A stretch of 64,000 nt of DNA from an uncultured Flavobacterium sp. (GTDB lineage: Bacteria; Bacteroidota; Bacteroidia; Flavobacteriales; Flavobacteriaceae), in assembly GCF_951805225.1 (NCBI RefSeq), contig NZ_OX638201.1, positions 5,518,001-5,582,000 on the forward strand, given 5' to 3'. Position numbers and translations under genes: made by a program. This document shows, piece after piece, positions 1 through 9,093 of the stretch. The notes beneath the pieces were generated by a model that was not told the origin of the DNA, searched no databases, and saw only the letters and a program-made list of their open reading frames with translations. How positions within the stretch are numbered: position 1 is the first letter of the stretch; the number at the start of each line of letters is the position of its first letter.

Positions 1-3000
1 CTGTACCAAAAGTAACGTATACTGTAACTGATGGAACAAGTACTGCGACAGCTAACTTATTTATCACGGTAACTCCTGTTAATGATGCACCAATTGCTGT
101 TGACGACACTGCAACCGCAACAGAAGACACACTTTACACCTCAACTGTAAGCCTTGTGGCAAATGATACAGATGTAGATTCAAGCCCACTAACGGTGATC
201 GCGGGAACCTACACAACAACTAAAGGCGGAACATTAACTTTAGCAGCAGACGGATCTTATACTTATATGCCAGCTCCAAATTTCAACGGAACTGACACAG
301 TAGATTACACAGTTACTGACGGAAGTTTAACAGATATTGGAACTTTAACGATTACAGTAAATGCTGTAAACGATGCGCCAATAGCTGTTGACGATACTGC
401 AACTGCAACCGAAGATACACTTTACACTTCAACGGTAAGCCTTGTGGCTAATGATACCGATGTAGATTCAAGCCCATTAACAGTAGTAGCAGGAACTTAC
501 ACTACAGTGAAAGGCGGAACATTAACTTTAGCAGCAGACGGATCATATACTTATATGCCGGCTCCAAACTTTAATGGAACTGACACAGTAGATTACACAG
601 TAACTGACGGAAGTTTAACAGATATTGGAACATTAACGATTACAGTAAACGCTGTAAACCATGCTCCAGTAGCTGTTGATAATTCAAATACAACAAATGA
701 AGACACAACTTTGACAGTTGCTGTTGCTTCAAGCGCTAATTTATTGGCAAACGATACAGATGCAGATGGTGATACTTTAACAATTACCCAATTCGTAATT
801 GGAACAACAACTTATACAGTTGGAAGCACCACTAATTTAGCCGAAGGTGATCTTACAATAAATGCTAATGGAAGTTATACTTTCGTTCCAAAACCAGATT
901 ACAATGGATCAGTACCAAAAGTGACTTACACTGTAACTGACGGAACAACTTCTACTACAGCAAATTTATTTATCACAGTAACTCCTGTAAACGATGCGCC
1001 AATTGCTGTTGACGATACAGCAACTGCTACCGAAGACACACTTTATACCTCAACGGTAAGCCTTGTGGCGAATGATACAGATGTAGATTCAAGCCCACTA
1101 ACAGTAGTAGCGGGAACTTATACTACAACTAAAGGAGGAACATTAACTTTAGCTTCAGACGGATCATATACTTACATGCCGGCTCCAAATTTCAACGGAA
1201 CCGACACGGTAGATTATATGGTAACAGACGGAAGTTTAACAGATATTGGAACATTGACAATCACAGTAAACGCTGTAAATGATGCGCCAATCGCTGTTGA
1301 CGATACTGTAACCGCTACAGAAGACACACTTTACACTTCAACAGTAAGCCTTGTGGCGAATGATACAGATGTAGATTCAAGTCCATTAACAGTGATCGCT
1401 GGAACTTACACTACAGTGAAAGGCGGAACATTGACTTTAGCCGCAGACGGATCATATACCTATATGCCGGCTTCAAACTTTAACGGAACTGACACGGTAG
1501 ATTATACGGTGACAGACGGAAGTTTAACAGATATCGGAACATTAACAATAACGGTAACAGCCGTAAACCATGCTCCAGTAGCTGTTGATAATTCAAATAC
1601 AACAAATGAAGACACAACTTTAACAGTTGCTGTTAGTTCAAGCGCTAATTTATTGGCAAACGATACAGATGCAGATGGTGATACTTTGGCAATTACGCAA
1701 TTCGTAATTGGAACAACAACTTATACAGTTGGAAGTACCGCTAATTTAGCTGAAGGAGATCTTACAATAAATGCAAACGGCAGTTATACTTTTGTTCCAA
1801 AACCAGATTACAATGGATCAGTACCAAAAGTGACTTACACTGTAACTGACGGAACAGCTTCTACCACAGCAAATTTATTTATCACGGTAACTCCGGTTAA
1901 TGATGCACCAATCGCTGTTGACGATACAGCAACCGCAACAGAAGACACACTTTACACCTCAACTGTAAGCCTTGTGGCGAATGATACAGATGTAGATTCA
2001 AGCCCATTAACAGTAGTATCTGGAACGTTCACAACAACTAAAGGCGGAACATTAACTTTAGCAGCAGACGGATCATACACTTATATGCCGGCTCCAAACT
2101 TTAGCGGAATCGATACTGTAGATTATACAGTAACTGATGGAAGTTTAACAGATATTGGAACATTAACAATAACAGTAACGGCTGTAAACCACGCTCCGGT
2201 AGCTGTTGATAATTCAAATACAACAAATGAAGACACAACTTTAACAGTTGCTGTTGCTTCAAGCGCTAATTTATTGGCAAATGATACAGATGCAGATGGT
2301 GATACTTTAACAATTACACAATTTGTAATTGGAACAACAACTTATACAGTTGGAAGTACTGCTAACTTAGCAGAAGGAGATTTGACAATAAACGCTAATG
2401 GAAGTTACACTTTCGTTCCAAAAGCAGATTACAATGGATCAGTACCAAAAGTAACTTACACTGTAACTGATGGAACAAGTTCTGCAACAGCAAATTTATT
2501 TATCACGGTAACTCCGGTTAACGATGCTCCAATTGCTGTTGATGATACAGCAACCGCTACAGAAGACACGCTTTACACCTCAACTGTAAGCCTTGTGGCT
2601 AACGATACAGATGTAGACTCAAGCCCGTTAACAGTAGTAGCAGGAACCTACACAACAACTAAAGGCGGAACATTGACTTTAGCGGCTGATGGATCATATA
2701 CCTATATGCCAGCTCCAAATTTCAACGGAACTGACACAGTAGATTACACCGTAACTGACGGAAGTTTAACTGATATTGGAACATTAACAATTACAGTAAA
2801 CGCTGTAAATGATGCTCCAATTGCTGTTGATGATACAGCAACTGCGACAGAAGATACTTTATATACATCAACAATAAGCCTTGTGGCTAACGATACTGAT
2901 GTAGATTCAAGTCCATTAACAGTAGTAGCAGGAATCTACACAACAACTAAAGGCGGAACATTAACTCTAGCTGCAGACGGATCTTATACTTACATGCCGG

Positions 3001-6000
3001 CTCCAAACTTTAACGGAACTGACTCAGTAGATTACACTGTAACGGACGGAAGTTTAACTGATATTGGAACATTAACAATTACAGTAACAGCCGTAAATCA
3101 TGCTCCAGTAGCTGTTGATAATTCAAATACGACAAATGAAGACACAACTTTAACAGTTGCTGTTGCTTCAAGCGCTAATTTATTGGCAAATGATACAGAT
3201 GTAGATGGTGATACTTTAACAATTACACAATTTGTAATTGGAACAACAACTTATACAGTTGGAAGCACCGCTAATTTAGCTGAAGGAGATCTTACAATAA
3301 ATGCTAATGGAAGTTATACTTTCGTTCCAAAACCAGATTACAATGGATCAGTACCTAAAGTGACTTACACTGTAACTGATGGAACAACTTCTACTACAGC
3401 AAATTTATTTATCACAGTAACTCCGGTTAACGATGCTCCAATTGCTGTTGATGATACAGCAACCGCTACAGAAGACACACTTTACATCTCAACTGTAAGC
3501 CTTGTGGCAAATGATACCGATGTAGATTCAAGTCCATTAACGGTTATAGCAGGAACTTACACTACAGCAAAAGGCGGAACATTAACTCTAGCTGCAGACG
3601 GATCATATACTTATATGCCGGCTCCAAATTTCAACGGAACCGACACAGTAGATTACACCGTAACTGACGGAAGTCTAATTGATATTGGAACATTAACAAT
3701 AACGGTAACAGCCGTAAACCACGCTCCAATAGCTGTTGATAATTCAAATACAACTAATGAAGACACAACTTTGACTGTTGATGTTACTTCTGGAAATAAT
3801 TTATTGACAAATGATACCGATGCAGATGGAGATACTTTAACAATTACACAATTCGTAATTGGAACAACAACTTATACAGTTGGAAGTACTGCTAACTTAG
3901 CCGAAGGAGATCTTACAATAAATGCAAACGGTAGTTATACTTTTGTTCCAAAACCAGATTACAATGGATCTGTACCAAAAGTTATTTACACTGTAACTGA
4001 TGGAACAAGTTCTGCAACAGCAAATTTATTTATCACGGTAACTCCGGTTAACGATGCACCAATAGCTGTTGATAATTCAAATACAACTAATGAAGACACA
4101 ACTTTGACAGTTGATGTTACTTCAAGCGCTAACTTATTGGCAAACGATACAGATGTAGATGGTGATACTTTAACAATTACACAATTCGTAATTGGAACAA
4201 CAACTTATACAGTTGGAAGTACCGCTAATTTAGCCGAAGGAGATCTTACAATAAATGCAAACGGTAGTTATACTTTTGTTCCAAAACCAGATTATAATGG
4301 ATCGGTATCTAAAGTGACTTACACCGTAACTGATGGAACAACTTCTACGACAGCAAATTTATTTATCACAGTAATTCCGGTTAACGATGCGATTGTGATA
4401 AAAGATGACACAGCAAATTCAGTAGTAAGTACAAATCAGCCAAAAACGATTTTGAATGTTCTTGGAAATGATACTAAAAATGGATTGCCAATTGTATCAA
4501 CAGATGTAACTATCAAAGAAACAGTTTCAGATCCAACAGGAAATATTAAATTAAATCCTGACGGAACAATTGTTCTAAAACCAAATGCGCCATCTGGAAC
4601 TTATGAATTAACATACCAAGTTTGCGAATTAAACACAACAAACTGCGGAACAGCTACAGTAAAAATTACTGTTGTTGCACCAGTTATCGATGCAGTTTCT
4701 GAAACTACAACTCCAATAAATGGAAACATTGGAGGAACAACAATATCGCTTATTACAAACGATACCTTAAACGGAAGTTCAGTAGTTATTGGAAACCAAG
4801 TTGGCCAGGTTATTTTGACAGGAATAAATGTCCCAACAGGATTAACTTTAAATGCAGACGGAACAGTAACTGTAGCACCTGGAACTCCAAAAGGAGATTA
4901 CCAAGTTAAATACAGAATCTGTGAGGCAAATGATCCAAACAATTGTGATACAGCAATAAGTATTATTCAGGTAACTGGAGCGGATTTAGTATTGAAAGAT
5001 GATACTGCAGGTTCAGTTGTAAGTACAAATCAGCCAAAAACAATATTGAATGTTCTTGGAAATGATACTAAAAATGGACAACCAATTGTATCAACAGATG
5101 TAACTATTAAAGAAACAGTTTCAGATCCAACAGGAAACATTAAATTAAATCCTGACGGAACAATTGTTCTAAAACCAAATGCGCCATCTGGAACTTATGA
5201 ATTAACATACCAAGTTTGCGAATTAAATACAACAAACTGCGGAACAGCTACAGTAAAAATTACTGTTGTTGCACCAGTTATCGATGCAGTTTCTGAAACT
5301 ACAACTCCAATAAATGGAAACATTGGAGGAACAACAATATCGCTTATCACAAACGATACCTTAAACGGAGGTTCAGTAGTTATAGGAAACCAAGTTGGCC
5401 AGGTTATTTTAACAGGTATAAATGTACCAACAGGATTAACTTTAAATGCAGACGGAACAGTAACTGTAGCACCGGGAACTCCAAAAGGAGATTACCAAGT
5501 TGAATACAGAATCTGTGAGGCAAATGATCCAAACAATTGCGATACAGCAATAAGTATTATTCAGGTAACTGGAGCGGATTTAGTATTGAAAGATGATACT
5601 GTAGGTTCAGTTGTAAGTACAAATCAGCCAAAAACAATATTGAATGTTCTTGGAAATGATACTAAAAATGGACAACCAATTGTTTCAACAGATGTAATTA
5701 TTAAAGAAACAGTTTCAGATCCAACCGGAAATATTAAATTAAATCCTGACGGAACAATTGTTCTAAAACCAAATGCGCCATCTGGAACTTATGAATTAAC
5801 GTATCAAGTTTGTGAATTAAACACGACAAACTGTGGAACAGCTACAGTAAAAATTACTGTTGTTGCACCGGTTATCGATGCAGTTTCTGAAACTACAGCT
5901 CCAATAAATGGAAACATTGGAGGAACAACAATATCGCTTATCACAAACGATACCTTAAACGGAAGTTCAGTAGTTATAGGAAACCAAGTTGGTCAGGTTA

Positions 6001-8117
6001 TTTTGACAGGAATAAATGTACCAACAGGATTAACTTTAAATGCAGATGGAACAGTAACTGTAGCACCAGGAACTCCAAAAGGAGATTACCAAGTTGAATA
6101 CAGAATCTGCGAAGCAAATGATCCAAACAATTGTGATAGAGCAATAAGTATTATTCAGGTAACTGGAGCAGATTTAATCTTGAAAGACGATTCTGCAGGT
6201 TCAGTAGTTGGAGTTAATCATCCGGTAGATGTTTTAAATGTACTTGGAAATGATACTAAAAACGGACAACCAATTGTTGCAACAGATGTAACTATCAAAG
6301 AAACAGTTTCAGATCCAACCGGAAATATTAAATTAAATCCTGACGGAACAATTGTTTTAGGACCAAATGCGCCAGCTGGAACATATGAATTAACATATCA
6401 GGTTTGCGAATTAAACACGACAAATTGTGCGACAGCAACAGTAACAGTTACCGTTGTTGCTCCAACAATGACAATAACAGCAGATAGCTATTGTTCAAAC
6501 GATGTTCCTTATGTTTCATATAATGTTAAGCCGGACAATTTTACGCCAAACAACTTATTGACAATAACATGGATCGACAGCGCGAATAATGTTGTTGCAA
6601 CCCAAACCAACTTGCCATTAAGCGGAAACATTCTTTGGCCGGGAGCGACTGTTGACAGTAACGGAAACGGTTTAGATTGGCCAGGATGGGTATTCGCAAA
6701 TGGACAATGGACACAAGGTGCCGACGGATTTGAAAATACAAGACCAAGCGTAACAATGGAATTTTCATTAAATCCAACCGTAAAAGTTGTAGTAAATTAT
6801 CCTGTAGCAACAGCAGATTGTAATGCAAGACCAGCATTTATAATTAAAGCTAACGATGATGAAGCGGGACCAATCAATACAAATAAAGAGATAAGTACAT
6901 CATTGAATATTTTTAATAATGATACTTTAAACGGAACAAAATTTAATGCATCGAATGTTGTTTTAACGACAATTATTCCGAATCCTAATTTAGTTTTAAA
7001 CGCAGATGGTTCAGTAGATCTTGTGCCAAAAACACCTTCAGGAACGTATCACTTAACATACCAAATTTGTGATGCTGTAAATCCACGTAGTTGTAGTCAG
7101 GCAGTTGTTACTGTTACCGTATTAAATTCATTAGATCCGGATCCGCCAGTAGTAACACCACTTATTCTAACAAATGATAAAATAAATGTTGATGGAATAA
7201 ATGGAGAATTAGAATTCATAAATGTCTTGGATAATGATTTATTAAATGGATTACCAATTAAGATCGCCGATGTTGTATTTACACCTACTACAAGTCCATA
7301 TTTCGAATTTAATTCAGATGGAACAGTAAACGTGAAACCAAATACTCCAGGCGGAGATTATACATTGACTTATCAAGTTTGTGAAAAAGCAAATCCACAA
7401 AATTGTAAAACAGGAACATTAACTGTTTTCGTTGAAGTTCCGTCAATTGCAATTATTAAAACAGCTTCGTTTAACGACGAAAATGGAGATAAAGTTGCAG
7501 AAGCCGGAGAAAGTATTACCTATAAATTTAAAATAACAAATACAGGTAATGTCGCTTTAACGCAAGTTATGATTAAGGATCTTTTACCGGGAATTGTAAT
7601 CTCTGGACAAGCAATTGATTTAGATCCAAATGAGTCTGATGAAACAAACTTTATCGCAGAATACAAAATAACACAAAATGATATAAACCACGGAAGTGTT
7701 ACAAATCAGGCAAGTGTTGAAGGAAAAAGCGGAAAAGGGGTTGTAGTTGGAGATACATCTGATAAGGAAAATAATGCAGAAGACAGACCAACAGTTATTG
7801 CATTGAATGGATGTGAGATAAAAGTCTTCAATGCTTTTTCTCCAAACGGAGATGCAAAAAATGCAAGATTCTATATTCAGGGATTAGAATGTTATCCTGA
7901 AAATACAGTCGAGATATACAACCGTTGGGGAGTATTGGTTTTTGATATAGACCATTATAATAATGAAGACAGAGTGTTTGTTGGAATCTCAGAAGGACGT
8001 ACAACTATAAAACAATCTGATGGTCTGCCGGTAGGAACCTATTTCTATATCTTGAAATATAAAGACAGCGGTTCAAACCAACATGAATTATCAGGATACT
8101 TATACATTAATAAATAA
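1..8117 (+). CDS. Giant tandem-repeat T9SS surface adhesin, 3' part (5' truncated by window)
   Basis: The reading frame is open from base 3 to the TAA at 8115-8117 (about 2,704 residues visible), so the true start lies upstream of the window. The visible part begins inside one repeat. It carries 14 Ig/cadherin-like modules of 96 and 111 residues with NDAPIAVDD or NHAPVAVDN openings and DTDxDxxxLT motifs (tandem-95 type). Then come 198-residue composite repeats with paired cysteines, a unique Trp-rich stretch (about 6465-6840), two more divergent modules, a DUF11-like domain (about 7440-7760) and a C-terminal type B T9SS sorting domain with FSPNGD and IYNRWGVLVF motifs. Such proteins cross the outer membrane by T9SS and act as surface or gliding adhesins. 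The sprF-like and ompA-like genes directly downstream support this. Ligand unknown. Confidence 0.93.
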   Translation, partial: VPKVTYTVTDGTSTATANLFITVTPVNDAPIAVDDTATATEDTLYTSTVSLVANDTDVDSSPLTVIAGTYTTTKGGTLTLAADGSYTYMPAPNFNGTDTVDYTVTDGSLTDIGTLTITVNAVNDAPIAVDDTATATEDTLYTSTVSLVANDTDVDSSPLTVVAGTYTTVKGGTLTLAADGSYTYMPAPNFNGTDTVDYTVTDGSLTDIGTLTITVNAVNHAPVAVDNSNTTNEDTTLTVAVASSANLLANDTDADGDTLTITQFVIGTTTYTVGSTTNLAEGDLTINANGSYTFVPKPDYNGSVPKVTYTVTDGTTSTTANLFITVTPVNDAPIAVDDTATATEDTLYTSTVSLVANDTDVDSSPLTVVAGTYTTTKGGTLTLASDGSYTYMPAPNFNGTDTVDYMVTDGSLTDIGTLTITVNAVNDAPIAVDDTVTATEDTLYTSTVSLVANDTDVDSSPLTVIAGTYTTVKGGTLTLAADGSYTYMPASNFNGTDTVDYTVTDGSLTDIGTLTITVTAVNHAPVAVDNSNTTNEDTTLTVAVSSSANLLANDTDADGDTLAITQFVIGTTTYTVGSTANLAEGDLTINANGSYTFVPKPDYNGSVPKVTYTVTDGTASTTANLFITVTPVNDAPIAVDDTATATEDTLYTSTVSLVANDTDVDSSPLTVVSGTFTTTKGGTLTLAADGSYTYMPAPNFSGIDTVDYTVTDGSLTDIGTLTITVTAVNHAPVAVDNSNTTNEDTTLTVAVASSANLLANDTDADGDTLTITQFVIGTTTYTVGSTANLAEGDLTINANGSYTFVPKADYNGSVPKVTYTVTDGTSSATANLFITVTPVNDAPIAVDDTATATEDTLYTSTVSLVANDTDVDSSPLTVVAGTYTTTKGGTLTLAADGSYTYMPAPNFNGTDTVDYTVTDGSLTDIGTLTITVNAVNDAPIAVDDTATATEDTLYTSTISLVANDTDVDSSPLTVVAGIYTTTKGGTLTLAADGSYTYMPAPNFNGTDSVDYTVTDGSLTDIGTLTITVTAVNHAPVAVDNSNTTNEDTTLTVAVASSANLLANDTDVDGDTLTITQFVIGTTTYTVGSTANLAEGDLTINANGSYTFVPKPDYNGSVPKVTYTVTDGTTSTTANLFITVTPVNDAPIAVDDTATATEDTLYISTVSLVANDTDVDSSPLTVIAGTYTTAKGGTLTLAADGSYTYMPAPNFNGTDTVDYTVTDGSLIDIGTLTITVTAVNHAPIAVDNSNTTNEDTTLTVDVTSGNNLLTNDTDADGDTLTITQFVIGTTTYTVGSTANLAEGDLTINANGSYTFVPKPDYNGSVPKVIYTVTDGTSSATANLFITVTPVNDAPIAVDNSNTTNEDTTLTVDVTSSANLLANDTDVDGDTLTITQFVIGTTTYTVGSTANLAEGDLTINANGSYTFVPKPDYNGSVSKVTYTVTDGTTSTTANLFITVIPVNDAIVIKDDTANSVVSTNQPKTILNVLGNDTKNGLPIVSTDVTIKETVSDPTGNIKLNPDGTIVLKPNAPSGTYELTYQVCELNTTNCGTATVKITVVAPVIDAVSETTTPINGNIGGTTISLITNDTLNGSSVVIGNQVGQVILTGINVPTGLTLNADGTVTVAPGTPKGDYQVKYRICEANDPNNCDTAISIIQVTGADLVLKDDTAGSVVSTNQPKTILNVLGNDTKNGQPIVSTDVTIKETVSDPTGNIKLNPDGTIVLKPNAPSGTYELTYQVCELNTTNCGTATVKITVVAPVIDAVSETTTPINGNIGGTTISLITNDTLNGGSVVIGNQVGQVILTGINVPTGLTLNADGTVTVAPGTPKGDYQVEYRICEANDPNNCDTAISIIQVTGADLVLKDDTVGSVVSTNQPKTILNVLGNDTKNGQPIVSTDVIIKETVSDPTGNIKLNPDGTIVLKPNAPSGTYELTYQVCELNTTNCGTATVKITVVAPVIDAVSETTAPINGNIGGTTISLITNDTLNGSSVVIGNQVGQVILTGINVPTGLTLNADGTVTVAPGTPKGDYQVEYRICEANDPNNCDRAISIIQVTGADLILKDDSAGSVVGVNHPVDVLNVLGNDTKNGQPIVATDVTIKETVSDPTGNIKLNPDGTIVLGPNAPAGTYELTYQVCELNTTNCATATVTVTVVAPTMTITADSYCSNDVPYVSYNVKPDNFTPNNLLTITWIDSANNVVATQTNLPLSGNILWPGATVDSNGNGLDWPGWVFANGQWTQGADGFENTRPSVTMEFSLNPTVKVVVNYPVATADCNARPAFIIKANDDEAGPINTNKEISTSLNIFNNDTLNGTKFNASNVVLTTIIPNPNLVLNADGSVDLVPKTPSGTYHLTYQICDAVNPRSCSQAVVTVTVLNSLDPDPPVVTPLILTNDKINVDGINGELEFINVLDNDLLNGLPIKIADVVFTPTTSPYFEFNSDGTVNVKPNTPGGDYTLTYQVCEKANPQNCKTGTLTVFVEVPSIAIIKTASFNDENGDKVAEAGESITYKFKITNTGNVALTQVMIKDLLPGIVISGQAIDLDPNESDETNFIAEYKITQNDINHGSVTNQASVEGKSGKGVVVGDTSDKENNAEDRPTVIALNGCEIKVFNAFSPNGDAKNARFYIQGLECYPENTVEIYNRWGVLVFDIDHYNNEDRVFVGISEGRTTIKQSDGLPVGTYFYILKYKDSGSNQHELSGYLYINK
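81..4382 (+). repeat. In-frame array of 14 Ig-like coding modules (A = 288 bp, B = 333 bp)
   Basis: Module borders fall exactly on codons. A modules start at 81, 369, 990, 1278, 1899, 2520, 2808 and 3429. B modules start at 657, 1566, 2187, 3096, 3717 and 4050. The order is AABAABABAABABB, preceded by the tail of another B (3-80). Eight 288-bp and six 333-bp units sum exactly to the array length. Copies are nearly identical in protein and differ mostly at synonymous sites, as expected for duplication plus gene conversion under protein-level selection. Confidence 0.95.
4392..6464 (+). repeat. 594-bp tandem coding repeat, three copies plus a half copy
   Basis: Copies start at about 4392, 4986 and 5580. 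A fourth partial copy starts at 6174 and contains only the first half. The period is exactly 594 bp (198 residues); the conserved Lys of the KDD motif sits at 4401, 4995, 5589 and 6183. Each unit holds two Ig-like halves, one ending with the Cys pair in CELNTTNC and one with the pair in CEANDPNNC. The copies are almost identical at DNA level, more so than the 288/333-bp modules upstream. Confidence 0.95.
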
Positions 8118-8125
8118 AAATAATA

Positions 8126-8156
8126 AACGGCTTAGTTAGGAGCTGAGCCGTTTTTT
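8126..8156 (+). terminator. Rho-independent terminator-like hairpin between adhesin and sprF-like gene
   Basis: Arms at 8126-8135 and 8143-8152 pair over 10 bp (one G-T wobble) and run into six T. It lies in the 52-bp gap between the adhesin stop and the next start, so it may act as a partial terminator inside the unit. Confidence 0.75.
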
Positions 8157-8169
8157 AAAAGATCATTAA

Positions 8170-9081
8170 ATGAAAAAACTAGCTTTAATTTTTGTGTTTT
8201 TTTCCATTGTATGTAACGCACAACAAGACGCGCAGTTTACACAATATATGTACAATACCATTGCAATAAATCCCGCTTATGCAGGTTCGCGCGGAGCTTT
8301 GAGCGTTTTTGGTTTGTATCGTACACAATGGATTGGACTTGACGGAGCACCAGAAACAAGTACATTTTCAATCAATACACCTTTAAATAATAGTAATTTA
8401 GGATTGGGAGTTTCTTTGGTAAATGATAAAATTGGACCAACAAACGAAAATACATTGTCGGCAGATTTATCGTATAGTATTCCAACTTCAGAAAAATTTA
8501 AATTGTCTTTTGGATTAAAAGCTACAGCCAATCTTTTCAATTTGGATGTAACTAAATTAACTTATGAAAATCAAGGCGATCCACAATTTCAGGATTTAAA
8601 TAATAAGTTTACACCAAATATTGGAGCCGGAGTTTATTGGCATTCAGATCAGGCTTATATTGGATTATCAGTACCAAATTTTATCCAAACCAACAGATAT
8701 AATGATAACGATGTTGCTATTTTCAAAGACAAAATCAACTACTATTTTATGGCAGGTTACGTCTTTAATTTAGACCATTTAGAGTATATAAAATTCAAAC
8801 CAGCCTTATTAACAAAAATGGTTGAAGGAGCGCCTTTGCAAGTAGATGTTTCAGGAAATTTTATGTTTAATGATAAATTTGTTGTAGGACTTGCTTATCG
8901 TTGGAGCGCTTCGGTAAGTGCGATGGCAGGTTTTCAGGTTTCAAAAGGAATGTATATAGGATACGGTTACGATCATGAAACCACCAACTTAAGAAGATAC
9001 AATTCAGGATCACACGAGATTTTCCTTCGTTTTGAATTTTTCCATAATTACAGCAGACTTACATCACCAAGATTCTTTTAA
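8170..9081 (+). CDS. PorP/SprF family T9SS outer-membrane protein
   Basis: 303 residues. The signal peptide ends at about FSIVCNAQQ. It is followed by the family-typical opening with FTQYMYN and NPAYAGSRG, then alternating beta-strand segments of an outer-membrane barrel, ending in Phe (SPRFF). PorP/SprF proteins are outer-membrane partners of T9SS cargo with type B sorting domains. SprF of F. johnsoniae is needed for secretion of the adhesin SprB. Here the gene follows a type B adhesin directly and is followed 12 bp later by an OmpA-family gene, so it is probably the dedicated partner of that adhesin. The ATG at 8170 gives a clean signal peptide. It is a paralogue of the gene at 44764, so a specific symbol is not assigned. 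Confidence 0.9.
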   Translation: MKKLALIFVFFSIVCNAQQDAQFTQYMYNTIAINPAYAGSRGALSVFGLYRTQWIGLDGAPETSTFSINTPLNNSNLGLGVSLVNDKIGPTNENTLSADLSYSIPTSEKFKLSFGLKATANLFNLDVTKLTYENQGDPQFQDLNNKFTPNIGAGVYWHSDQAYIGLSVPNFIQTNRYNDNDVAIFKDKINYYFMAGYVFNLDHLEYIKFKPALLTKMVEGAPLQVDVSGNFMFNDKFVVGLAYRWSASVSAMAGFQVSKGMYIGYGYDHETTNLRRYNSGSHEIFLRFEFFHNYSRLTSPRFF

Positions 9082-9093
9082 TTGATTTAAAAT

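Noticed and set aside
81..4382. Regular DNA repeats that could suggest a CRISPR array
   Set aside because: The period is 288 or 333 bp, in frame, and encodes Ig-like domains; there are no short direct repeats with unique spacers and no cas genes.
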